From positions 318,731 through 382,730 of the forward strand of contig VZTG01010316.1 in NCBI GenBank assembly GCA_013397845.1: a DNA stretch of 64,000 nt. Reading direction: 5' to 3'. Position 1 is the first letter of the stretch. Each line of letters begins with the position of its first letter. Positions 11,950 to 22,954 of this stretch are shown here, piece after piece. Made by a program: the position numbers and the translations under genes. Source of the stretch: Melanocharis versteri. Lineage: Eukaryota > Chordata > Aves > Passeriformes > Melanocharitidae. The notes beneath the pieces were generated by a model. The model had not been told where the DNA came from. It ran no database searches and saw nothing but the letters and a program-made list of their open reading frames with translations.

Positions 11950-12970
11950 CACCTGCTCCTGGTTCCTTGGCCCCCTGTGCCAGGCCGAGGGGCAGAGGCG
12001 CTGCCTGGGGCAGGGGACAGGCTGTTCCGCTCTGTTGTGTGGTCATGGCCACCTTGCTGCTCGCCATCAGCCTTGCCAGCTCACACCAACATCACGCCTG
12101 CCTCTGCAGGAAGGGGTCTGGGTAGGTGTGTACGCGGGAGAGGAGTGAGAGAGGCTGGGAGTCCATTAAAGGAAAAATATTTAGACAAATTAATGAGGAG
12201 TTGCTATGAGACACCGTCATGGGGTAAGAACTGTGTTGCACCAGGGAACCAGCTATTTGAAGTGCAAATCTCTGGGCTTTTGTAGTCTCATCTCTTAAAC
12301 ACCCTAATGATTTTCTGCAGTGGTCTGTTTGTCTCCTCCAGCCACTGTTCAGGAGCCCCGTGCCTTCCCGCAGGGACGGCCCTGCCTCTGCTTGAGGCTT
12401 TGCAGGAGCCCGCTGCAGGCTGTGAGCCCACAGGTGGATCTGTGGGAGCACTGGAGCTGCGCCAAGCACTGTGGAAAACTGGGGTCACTGGAAAAGTGGT
12501 GCAGAGCACTCAGACTGATCCAGAGCTTCCTGAAGTCAATGGGAGTCCCTCCACAGACCTGCCTGGCCACACAGCCCTGGGGTGATCCCAGTTTGTTACC
12601 GGTGCGGAAGCAACTCCACCTTCACGGAGCCCATGGCAGGACCAGCTATGTTTCTTCTGCTGTAGCTGCATATCAGTGGAAAGGAGTCTAAGACACACAA
12701 ATGGCCTGTCTGGATCTGTCCAGCCCTGTGACAGTACTGCCTGAATGGCAGACCCCTCCCTGAGCACCGGCAAGAGAAATACATCGACGTTAGCTGCAAT
12801 TCTGTCTCCCATACAGCAGATGGAGTTTTCTATTTATAATACCACAGCATCCTGTCAGAGAAAGGAGAGGCGGCAAAACCCCAGCCAAAACGCTGGAGCC
12901 AAGCACCCCTGAGCATGGGAAAGTTGCCTTCTGGATCCAAGTGTTGGAGGGCTCTGGCAGGCCCGCCTAC
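11950..12970. other. GC-richer block of unknown nature
   Basis: This block is visibly richer in G and C than its surroundings, with CpG still scarce, and carries overlapping open frames on both strands (plus 11878-12285 and 12320-12691, minus 12092-12469). Simultaneous open frames in several phases are what reduced stop-codon frequency gives by chance. A good acceptor-like tract (CTGTTTGTCTCCTCCAG) ends at 12341, but no frame after it shows a recognisable domain. It may be an old exon-bearing or repeat-derived segment; no function can be assigned. Confidence 0.4.
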
Positions 12971-15900
12971 CTCAGGAACAGATGTGAGTAATTAATATTT
13001 GACTTGAGCTAGCTGATCAATCCTAGATAAATTGCTTGAAGATTAATCACAAGGTTCTGAGTCACTTTTATTTTTATTTTTACCTGACTTATTGTGAGAT
13101 TTCTGCCACATGTGAAAGGAAGATAAGGACTATGATGTGCAAAGAAACTACATGGAGGGAATCTCACCGCCACCGTGAAGTGTTTGGTGATAGGACTGGT
13201 AGTGATTAGGTGTCAAAAGGACTCAACAAGTCTGTATACAAAAATGTCTGTTCTTGGACAGATTTATAGGGGAAAAATCAAGAGGTGAATAATTGTCTTA
13301 TGCATTCCAGCATGTGAATAAATAATAGTGCTACTAATTGGTCCTCGACAGCTTAATTCAGATGCAAACCTCTCAGCTCATGATTTGGGTCTGTCTCATT
13401 TCCCTCCTGGTTTCATTCCGAGCAGTATTATCTAAAGTCACGTGAAGCAGTGTTGTTAGCTAATAGAGAGCTGTTCACCCATGGCTGAATGTCAACGTGC
13501 ATAAAGAGAAAAATATCATTGCATTTTTCACTCGAGTATACAAGTGTGCAGTCTCTGAAATCACTCCAGCTGTGGTGGGGTTACAACAGCCAGGTATTTA
13601 ATCTAGAAAGTTCACTAGTATCATTTAAATGCAAAGTGCTGCTCAAAGATAATTCATTATCAATCCATTACAGTGCTCCCGGCCAATTGCTTAGTGGTAG
13701 ATATCTCCAAATGTAAATTATTACCATAAAATATACAGTATCCACTTCTGTTTACATTTTTAAATTACAATGATAGCTAGTTGAAATTCCGCTATAACTA
13801 TAGCTTACTTTGTTGTCCTGGGAATTTTTCTTCAGTTCAAAATGACTTCTGTTCTGTTTTAAGCCCTACATTCTCCATAAATCTTACATATTATTTTTTT
13901 TTATTGTATTGGCTGTTGTCAGTTACTAGCAAGATCTTGCAATATAGTACTGGGCTGCAAATATGTAATGTAATGTAAATGTAATGATGCCCTAAACCCC
14001 AGACAGGTGAAGGACAGTGGGCCTAAGAGTATTATTCTTGCTAATAGCTCTTTTTGTTTACTTTTTCTCATTAATATTTGTTCAGCTATCTGTTCTTAGA
14101 TACCAATACAATTTAACCAATGTTAAATAGGATTTCATCAAAACTTCCATTGAATGACTGGTAGATCTGCAATGTAAAGCACTTATATGTAGTGCCGAAG
14201 GTAAACTCACCTGTACAATCAAAGATTTCCACTTTGCATTTGTGAGGCTGCACTACAGTCTTTCAAATAATGGCATAATCACACTCTGATTTTCTCTCAA
14301 AGCACCCAGACTTATCAAAAAGGACAAAATTGGTTGTGCTCTGAGGTCAAAGTGGTATCCAACAGTCATTTTTACCCCCTTAGCTTTGTATCCAGTTGCA
14401 CAGCCCTTAAACACGCAGGCCAGGGAAAATCAGAGGAAGGTGGGGAAAACAGTGAGAGAGATGGATGGGAAACACCATTTTATTTGTGTGCTAGGGCCCA
14501 CACAAAGCACAATATGTCCCTGTGGAGTTTCAACCAGGACAAACCCTCTGCCATCTGTGCCGATGGTGAGGCAGAAATGCTGATCTGCCCATTTCACTTA
14601 CTCCATACTGCAGTGTCCTGCCTGAGCCGATGCCCTGGAAAAGCATCCCTTGGGCTTTGTACACAGAAAGCAGTGACAACCCATTATTTGTGGACTGGCC
14701 ACCATTTCTTGTCCTCACAATGGCGACCTGTGCATTGCTGGTGTGCCCAGCCCCCATAGAGAGTGGGAAGAGGAGGGGGAATGTGAGGTTTCTTTGGGAA
14801 GGTGCAGGTGATGGAGCTGTGTGTGCTCCCTTCCTGCCATCCCTCATACATTGGCATCCTTTTTCAGGCTGCACAGGAAGAGTTGGAGGGCTGCCAGTGC
14901 AGCATAGGACACAGTTTGGAGATCCCATAATTGTAGTGTCGTGCAGGTGTATGTAATGGTATCTGAAGCCTGCAATGGTAAAGTAACATCACCCTGCATT
15001 TCATAATTGCTGAGGGCTGCTGGTAATTGCTCTGTCTTTAGAGTCAAGGGATGATAACCCTCACCACCGATGACTGCAAGTTTAAACCATTTATTTGTAC
15101 TCCTCTCTGGAGGTATTTTAATCTGACATCAGACACTCTGACCCTAATGTTCTACACTCTGATTCTAAGTATTAAGAAGTGTAGGATTCAGACACTGTTC
15201 AGGTTTAGCAGTGACTTGAACTCAGCTAATTGTCTCATCTGAACAAAATACTTGCTTAGTATTGTGTTATGAAGTCTAATAATTAATAAATAAATCTATA
15301 ATAATTAATAAATTAATCTAATCATATAAGTTTCTAGCCCTTAATTAACTGCACATGTGATTTTGTTTCTGCTTTGTTTTACTATGCCACGTAATTAAAT
15401 ATAACGTCTATTTTTCCCAAGCCACTGAGCACATCTGCTACTAGCATATATTTAGTGGTTGTTTTGTAATGGATTCCCAGTCTGGCGTGTTGTAGTAGAC
15501 CAAGGCCTGGCTGGTACAACATCAGTAAGTGCTTTAAAGAAAGCAGACAAATCTAAGGATTGCTTATGCCTATAAATGTAGAATAACCAGCATGCATTTG
15601 CAAAAAGATGAATATGTTTTGGTTTTGTTTGCAGGCTGCTGCTCAAAGGTTAGCTCATTCATCAGAGTACCTCAGAATGGAGAGTTGAGTATCATCTAGA
15701 AGAGCTGCTTATCCAGTCCCTCCATGCTGGGGCAGGATCAGTTGTCAATACTGGGAACAGACTAGAAGTGAAAGAATATTTTTCTGAGACGAGCAAAATG
15801 CAAAATAAAGTAGATTAATTAGAGTGGCTCTGCTTCAAAGGCTCCCTGTTCTTTAATATATTGATCACAGTGTTCAAAGTTCTGCATGATGCCTCCTCCC

Positions 15901-18900
15901 CAAAAAAATGTTCCTAATTGAATATTGGACTATATTCTGATGAAACCTCATGTAAATTGCAAGAACTCAACTAATTTGTCAGAGTTAAGTGAATCTCAGA
16001 ATTAAAGGCAGCTTCAGTGCTCAGTTAGTGTGCAAGTCTATGATTTGAACCTTATTTTTTTCAAAGGGAAGAAATAAAGTTGCAGAGATTCACAAGTGTG
16101 GTGCTTGGTCCGTGAGGCAACATGGAGAGGTATTCACCCCTTATTGCTGCCAAATTGAGTCATTCCCGCCAAAGTCAATAGAAAGGGTTTGAGATGTTGA
16201 GTTTAGGCAGTGAGGAGAGTGGGAAAGGGGCTTGAGGAGCTTAGTGCACATGTGAGTTAACAAAGAACGATCCCTCAGGTTGCTCGTGGAACTAGCAGAA
16301 GTCTGTCCTGGCAAGCCGCCTCCCCCTTCTCACCAGTTTTTTTGCTTTGTTGCCTCTGTGAGAGAGTGTAGGAAACTCCTCATCCTGTTGGAGTCTGGAG
16401 GTGGGCAGTAATTCCGTTGGTTAAAAAGGGCCCTGTGATGTGATCCAGGGCAGGTGATTTGACCTGCAGACGCTGCTTTGGGCTCCTCAGCACACAGGGA
16501 GAAGGGGCACTATTGATGTAACTCTGAGAGAAAATCTTACTGGCAGTATTGTGGAAGTTGAAATGAAGGGTTAGGCAAAAGAAAGAATTTAAAAAAAAAA
16601 AAAAGTCTATTAATTCTTACCCTAACAGCTTATTAGCCAAAGCAAAGTTATTTTAGCAACTCTGTAGCCAAAGCTAGGGATTTTTGTGTTCCTTCCTTCC
16701 ACTTACTGGTAGCTTTGCAAAGAGAAAGAGGGTTCAAAAGCAGCTGTGTTGCGCTTCCCCTACTCACTATCCTTTTTCTCACCAAGCCTGAGGGTCACAG
16801 TGGCTCCTTGTGCACAGATGTCTGCTGGTGGGCAGCCCCCATCAGCTGGGGGTGGCCTCAGCAGCTGGCTGTGAGCTCTTCTGGCCCTCAGGCTCTGTCA
16901 TGGACCCTTTTTGTCCTGGCAAAAAGAACTGCACATATTGTAGATATATCATAGGCACCAGTTGTTTCTGAACTTGAGTTAATAATTTTAGTCGGAAAAA
17001 AAGAATGGAGGAAGATACCGAAGAAGCAGAAACATTAATTTAGACATTTTAATAATGAAAAATATCAGCCTATTTATCTTGACATATTCTAGATAAAAAG
17101 TTTCTCATTTTCGTTTCAAGAGAGCACTGTTTTCATTTAAAATTGATCTGCCTCTAAAAGCAATGGTAACAAGAGAACAACAAAACTGAAACATTGATTT
17201 TTCTTTTGCCTGAGAAAAACCTTGAAGGCCGACCTAAAAAATGTTTATCTGGAATTGAGGTTTGTTGTTCTTTTTTGGTATGTGGCAATTTGAAAAGGAA
17301 AGCAAGATACTCGGCTGTATTTTTCCTTCATTCAGTAGTGGTCTCTATCTTCCTTCCCACTCCCACCCACCAGTCCAGTTGGGCTAATGCATTTCCTTGA
17401 CCAGTTCTGATGTAACTGACAGAGTGCCAAGAAGTGAGACAGCCATCAAATGATATTTATTCATTATCACTATGCTTTCATTAGATCCTCACAAAGCGCT
17501 CAGTCTCTGATAATCTGTTTTCCCAACTAGCTTCTCATGCAGTGGCACTCGGCAGAGTCACATCTGTGGCTAGAAGTGAAAAGCAGAATTCTACACTTGA
17601 GTTATAAATAGCTCATAGATATAGTTATAAATAGCATTAAAATCTGTTTCTTTTCAAAGGCTAGGCTCTTCCCATTACAAGGAACATTGGAGAAGGCAGG
17701 TAGTGTATATTTCAGTGAAAACTACCTGTACTTGCCATGTGAAGTAACAGAGTACATAACTCAGGCCTGATACTGGCCTTTTCATCATGTTACAAAGCAA
17801 GGCTTACTTCATCAGCTAAGCATGACCTGAATATATCTCCATTTTATTTCTGTCTGTGTTCCCTTAGGTGGAGCTTTCAGGTGGATGTAGCTTTAGTGAC
17901 CATCTAGAGAGTTCAGTTCTCACTGTTCCTGGTGGAAATTTCTTTTCTTGTGGTCATGGATTACCTTACTATGCCAGCCTGTACTCTTTGAACAGCTATT
18001 GCTAATCATGTGAAACTGAAGAGTATTTGAGATTACATTTGAGTAGTTACAATAACGAGACTACTATAATCATTAAAATCGTATCCAGAAACAGTTTTTA
18101 TACCTCTGCTGTCCAGAGAAAGAAACCAGCCAGTGTGAATGATAGAGTGAGACATGACTGTTTGAAGGGAAGATCTTCAGAACCGGAAATTCTCTTAATA
18201 GATCAGAAATATTGATGGTTTTTTGGCTAATTTCAGCAGGGTAACTGTACTGTATTGTGAAACGGACCACAAGCATCTCAGCCTAAGTGTGACCGGGCAG
18301 CCTTGGGTATTTCTGCTCTCATCTAAACAAATGCCCTGAAGTCCATAACCGTGGAGACATCCTTTGCCTCACTGATTCAGTCTGGTTTCCGTGAGCATCT
18401 ATTTGATGACTTTTGTCTTCTTCCCTTTTTTAAACACTATTCTTCTTCTGAGCTGTCTCGTTTTGCTCGTTAGTACTTATCACTTTATGTTGATTGTGCA
18501 TAACTTTATTTATGTCCATGGTGACTTTGGTGAGGAAGGGCTTTTATCTGTAGTTACATAAGTCTCTTGGAGAGCACAAACAAGTTTGGGTCAGCAGCTC
18601 TGCTCGTGAAACAGGAATGAGACATTAACTGAGCATCACCAAACGAATTGACATGAATGTCTAGCATGGTCTATGGAAAAAAAATATTCCAGATTATTCT
18701 CTTTAACACAAGCTTGCTTTGGAGTCACTCATGCAGTTAAGCAATTTGGAAAATACTATCTAGTTAGCACAGTAGTGCACAGATGCTTGAATTTGCAGAA
18801 GTTCACTGCTTCATTAACTACTCACTTAGCAATGAAGCTGCAAACAATGTGAATGTTAACATTTCTCTATTGGACTCACCTAAAAAAAATCTGATCAGCT

Positions 18901-19694
18901 GTTGTATGACTCCTGGATCCCTCTAATTGTAAAAAAGGGAATTGGAAAAGTTGTCTCTTAGAGATTGTACTAGACTGCGGTAACGCTTTTTTGTATTCAG
19001 CCAAGCTGAATTTTGATTATTGTCCAGCTTATTTCCTTTGAACTGCCAGCACAGGCTTTTTGTCTTTTCAAGCATTTAATCTCTGTTTTGCTGATGCCAG
19101 AGTTCAGCTTATTTTGCCCTGTGTTTGAAATACTGTTTTCTTCAGAAGCTGCGGGTCATGGTCTTATCTACAGATTCTCACAGACACTTAAGGTCAATGC
19201 CTTCCTCTTTTTCACCAGTATACTATTGTCATCTCTCTACTGCAGAGCACTCTGTACGTGCTCAGTCAAACAGTGCTGTTAAATTTCTCTCTCAGTGGAC
19301 TAAAAGGTTATTTAGTACCTTTATATAATGTCCCTGAGCATCCTAGGTCCCACCCTAATAAAGACTTATGCTTAAGCTTGGCATCATTCACTGGCTGCTG
19401 CCACTGCGTTCAAGTGATTAATCAGCCAAGGCATAAAGATCTGCCAAAGCATAAACCTTTGTAGATCCCGTGTCTTTAGGTGACTGGCAACTTATTCGGT
19501 GTTGTTTACATAGTATCAGGGTTCAGGTAGCTGACATAGCCCAGAGGTATAAACAAATCAAGAGTCATAGCGGGAAGGAAGAATACTGTGTTTCACCAAT
19601 AGTTACAGTTAAAAATGCAAGTGCCCTTTCAAACACGGGACCAGGGTTTGTACATGCAGCAGCACGTTTGTGTATGGAGGGGGGTTATTCTAGT
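12971..19694. other. Non-coding AT-rich sequence
   Basis: Mostly unique AT-rich DNA. A moderately GC-richer patch at 14,400-14,960 gives overlapping open frames on both strands with no protein features. AATAAA/ATTAAT-rich DNA lies at about 15,275-15,330 and an A run at about 16,591-16,604. At 15,665-15,740 there is a weak resemblance to a degenerate CR1, too poor to call. No exon or RNA gene is supported. Confidence 0.5.
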
Positions 19695-19817
19695 TGCATA
19701 GATTACCTAGTTATTCTCCATAAATTTCCAATGTAGGGAGAATGAAATCCTTTGTGCATAGATTACCTAGTTATTCTCCATAAATTTCCAATGTAGGGAG
19801 AATGAAATCCTTTGTGC
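19695..19817. repeat. Perfect 60-bp tandem duplication
   Basis: Bases 19695-19757 are identical to 19755-19817, which is two head-to-tail copies of a 60-base unit with no mismatch. The sequence diverges immediately outside. The lack of any difference means the event is very recent, polymorphic, or an assembly artefact. The unit is unique AT-rich sequence with no motif of known function. Confidence 0.95.
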
Positions 19818-20245
19818 CCCCAGAATTGCCAGTGAGCCTCCCTGAATTCTGTTTTTGAACCTTTCACTTCTAAAGAAATCAATGTATCTCCTTATTTCCA
19901 GCACTGAATCTCACATCCTTACCCAAATCTTCTAAAAAGTCTGCTAAAAAAAAAGTTAAAAGCAACTTTAAACAACTGTTGTGAATTCCTGCAGCTCCTG
20001 GGGTGAAAGATCTCTGCTCCACCACCCACAAAGGATGACCCAGCTCTGCAACCCTCCAACACAGACCCCTGGGAGATGAGGGAAAGGAAACCAGCCATAC
20101 CTGCACCCACCCACCTCCTTTTTTCACTTTCGTTTATGCCTGTAAAGTGACAGGTTCACCCCCAAGTCTTTGTCAGCACAGCAGTGGCACGAGTTTATGA
20201 CTAATACAGGTTTGCTCACTGTCTTACGCCAGCCCTTACAAAAAC
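19818..20245. other. Non-coding, no feature seen
   Basis: Unique sequence between the 60-bp duplication and the CR1 fragment. Minus-strand open frames at 19879-20127 are short and without features. Confidence 0.5.
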
Positions 20246-20477
20246 CCTGAGACAGAAGATAGAAGGAAGTTTTGTTTTCAATGAGGGTGGCAAAATACTG
20301 GCACATGTTGCCCAGAGAGGTGGTGGATGCCCCATCCCTGAAAACATCCAAGGCCGGGTTGGATGGGGCTCTGAGCAACTTGGTCGAGTTAAAGACGTCC
20401 CTGCTCATTGCGGGGGGGTTGGACTAGACGGCTTTTAAAAGTCCCTTCCGACCCGAACTATTATATGATTCTTTGAT
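20246..20477 (+). mobile_element. CR1 LINE 3' end, plus orientation
   Basis: Plus-strand CR1 3' region with, in order, GAGGGTGGCAAAATACTGGCAC, TTGCCCAGAGAGGTGGTGGATG, CCCCATCCCTG, GGGTTGGATGGGGCTCTGAGC, a GGGGGGGTTGGACTAGACGGC block, CCCTTCCGACCCGAAC and the terminal ATGATTCTTTGATT tail. It is 5'-truncated to about 230 bases. Similarity to my remembered consensus is high and several CpGs survive, so it is probably one of the younger CR1 copies in the window. It abuts the CpG-rich segment that follows. Confidence 0.92.
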
Positions 20478-20498
20478 TATAAAAGCAAAAAACACGTG
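20478..20498 (+). promoter_or_regulatory. TATA-like box and E-box before a CpG island
   Basis: TATAAAAG at 20478-20485 starts in the terminal bases of the CR1 tail, and a palindromic CACGTG E-box lies at 20493-20498. Both are just upstream of the CpG-dense segment. The order is compatible with a core promoter for plus-strand transcription, possibly built partly from transposon sequence. The motifs are seen directly; promoter function is inferred and could be chance in AT-rich DNA. Confidence 0.35.
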
Positions 20499-20514
20499 AA
20501 AAAGGTAGGGGTGG

Positions 20515-20752
20515 AGCACAGGAGGGGTCCGGCGAGTCCCGGCCCGGGGCCGGAGGCGCCCGCGGGGAGGAGCCCGAGGGATGCTCGGCGTGAGGCTCCG
20601 CACGGCGCCGGCAGCGATGCGTTCCGGAGGTCAGCAGCGTGCGAGGCAGGGCTCAGGCGCGCCTTTCGGAAAGCGCATTGCCCGGGCAGCCCCGGGACAC
20701 TGCCGAGGTGCGTCCGTGCGCGGGGAAGTAGTGAAATGCGCGTTGTGCTTTG
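20515..20752. promoter_or_regulatory. Short CpG island, candidate promoter
   Basis: By hand count about 33 CpG dinucleotides occur in roughly 230 bases, while the rest of the window is strongly CpG-depleted. The segment is GC-rich throughout (GGCCCGGGGCCGG, GGCGCCCGCGGGG). Such dense unmethylated-type islands usually mark vertebrate promoters. An ATG at 20616 opens a short plus frame, and donor-like sites occur at CGGAG/GTCAGC (about 20630) and CCGAG/GTGCGT (20707/20708). The minus frame at 20477-20860 is long only because stops are rare in this composition. The island could be the first exon of an unannotated plus-strand gene or lncRNA, an orphan enhancer-like island, or a divergent promoter. 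Confidence 0.6.
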
Positions 20753-22785
20753 CAAAATAAGGCAGTATGAAAACAAAGCCTGATAAAGCATAATACATAT
20801 CGAATGTAATGTTACAGCAGTTGCATTTTTTGCTTTCCAGTGTATGAAAACCTGCTCCATGTGTCTACCGTAATCTTCCTACTCCTGTTCTTTTTAACAA
20901 CCATCTCAGGCACAGCATTGTGTAAGTGATGGTAGCAGCTCTCCTCCAGCACATCAGTTTAACCAGCTGACTTTCTTGGCCTTTACTTAGGGTAAAGTCC
21001 TTAAAGAAAAAGTTACTGCTAGTATTATGATGTTCATTTTGTTGTGTGCAGGAAGAGTTTTTGTTTAAGTTCGCATGAAGCCCATTTTCCTCAGAGCTTT
21101 GACTCCAAGTGGATTTTGTTTGTTGTTCAGGCTGCAATTGCAGAGGGGAAAAGGTTTTTCCTTTTTTCATGTTTGCGGCTTTGCTAGAGCTAGACCAACT
21201 TATTCCAGCAGGGAATGAACATTTCTCCACAGGCACTCAATAACGTATTTTAGAGTTCAGGCTGCTGCAGGGTTCATTCACTCAATGCTGAAATGTCTTG
21301 ATTTTGAAATACACCAGTTTGAAAACAGACACCCTGGTCTGGCTTTTGACAAGCAGGCCTCCTAGGTCTTGCTGCTCTTTTAAATAAAGTGAATATCAGA
21401 GTGAAAGCTCGTTGTTCCTTCCTGTGACCACTCTGTATCATCCTGTTTCACAGTGAGTTACAAACTTTGGTGGTCCATACACAGTTTCCCTGGAGATGCA
21501 GAACTGGGGTGCAGGTTTTTAATGATTCCCAAAGCATAATCTTGCCTCCTTTTTCTAGAATCACTTTATACAAAACTTTTTAAAGCACTAGAAAGAAAAT
21601 AACCTAGACCTTCATTCTGTTGTCAGTGATATTGATTGGGACATACAATGAGAAATATACATCTAAACCAATCTGAGCTCGGAATTAGGCCTGTCAGTTT
21701 GCACTGTGGGGAAGGGAATTGTCTCATCTGGGATGGTCACTCATGAAAGCATCTGGTCATCTGTGTAATGTAGTAATCACTTTACACAATAGGATTATAA
21801 ACCATGTTTATAAATACCGTCTGTTTGTTTGTGTGATTTTGAGTCACTGGTTTGATGCTCAATCCCCAAGCTGAAGCACTCACAGATATGAATACATGAC
21901 AAATGTTATATTAAGCTGTAATTGTTGTCATCAGATTCTGCCTTCACTTAAATTGCAGGAGGGCATGTGAATTTTTTTGCCACTTCCTGGTCCACCTGAC
22001 GTTTTGTACCCATTCAGAAGCAACCAAACAGAACAGCTAAAACAGGATGCCTGCACAGTTTACACAACAACTCGATAAACTCTGCCAGCCTCACTCTGGG
22101 CATTGTAAGGCAGAGACAAGTAAGACGCTTCAGAAAGGCATAAGTGAGCTCTTCATTATTTAACATTTCTAACATGCTATGAAGCCTTCCAAGCTGAGTA
22201 GAACATTCAAAAATGGACCTTCTGGAGCAGCCCCAAGGCTCATGTTTGGAAGTTTCCCACCTGAGCATGCTAAGTTTGCAGACAGGTATCTCACTTGCAA
22301 ATCAAGTCTTTTTCCCTGTAAAGGAAACAGCAGAGAAGCACGCAATGCGCAATAAAAAATTGCCAAAAATCTGCTGCACATCCTGCTTTTAGGGACCTTT
22401 GAAAATTAATTTTCAATGTTTACTTGCACTATTTTATTTCCCTAGGGCTGAGTCATCGTCAGGAAAAAGAAAAGAGCTTTTGTAAATTCATTGCTCAAAA
22501 GAAAGACAGTCCAAACTGTGTCATCTTGGGCTTATAGCTGGAAGGAGAAAAGGAAGAGATGTGCAACACTGACAATAGGCTTCACATAGGTTCTGTTATT
22601 CAGCCACATGAAGCTAAACTGTGGGCTGGAGATGCTGCCTCTTTGCCCGGTGAAAGAGGGAAGATGGGGATCTTGAAAACTTCCACCCACACAGCCTCAT
22701 GCCACACACCCTGCCCACTGCACCCTTCAAGACTGAGGCAGAAGAGTTGGGACAATAATTCTTATTAAATGTGAATTTCTGTCAG
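20753..22785. other. Non-coding between CpG island and candidate exon
   Basis: AT-rich unique sequence. If the island is a promoter, this would be its first intron. No repeat or other exon could be recognised. Confidence 0.45.
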
Positions 22786-22954
22786 CGCTCATGGGAGGCT
22801 CCTGAGCCAAGAGAGGAGACATCAGGTAAGAAGGAGCAGTGCGAGGAGGAAGAAAACCCATTTGTTCTTTTAGACAAGCTGATAAAAGAAAATCAAATGC
22901 TAGGAATAGAAAAGGCAGGATTGAAAGAGATGCTCCTGGCAGCCAAGAGTTCAG
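22786..22954 (+). CDS. Candidate internal coding exon, coiled-coil-like, gene unknown
   Basis: An acceptor-like TTTCTGTCAG ends at 22785 and a consensus donor CAG/GTAAGC follows 22954, enclosing 169 bases that are open in one frame (56 codons plus one base, starting in phase 0). The translation begins with an E/P/K-rich acidic stretch, has a run of four glutamates, and then a helix-like leucine-spaced segment (ENPFVLLDKLIKENQML, then LKEMLLAAK) typical of coiled coils. A second strong donor, ATCAG/GTAAGA, lies inside at 22825/22826 and could give a short alternative exon. The frame continues past the donor to a stop at 23047-23049, with composition changing after the splice site. I do not recognise the protein. 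It could be an exon of an unannotated gene, a decayed pseudogene exon, or a chance frame. No partner exon was identified with confidence. Confidence 0.4.

Noticed and set aside
15665..15740. CR1-like words (ATCATCTAGAAGAG, CATGCTGGGGCAGGATCAG)
   Set aside because: Similarity is too patchy to separate an ancient CR1 from chance without an alignment.
20477..20860. 127-codon minus-strand open frame over the CpG island
   Set aside because: Stops are rare in CpG-rich sequence. The translation is low-complexity in A, G, P and R with no domain, and the frame ends in a poly-L/F run from the AT-rich flank.
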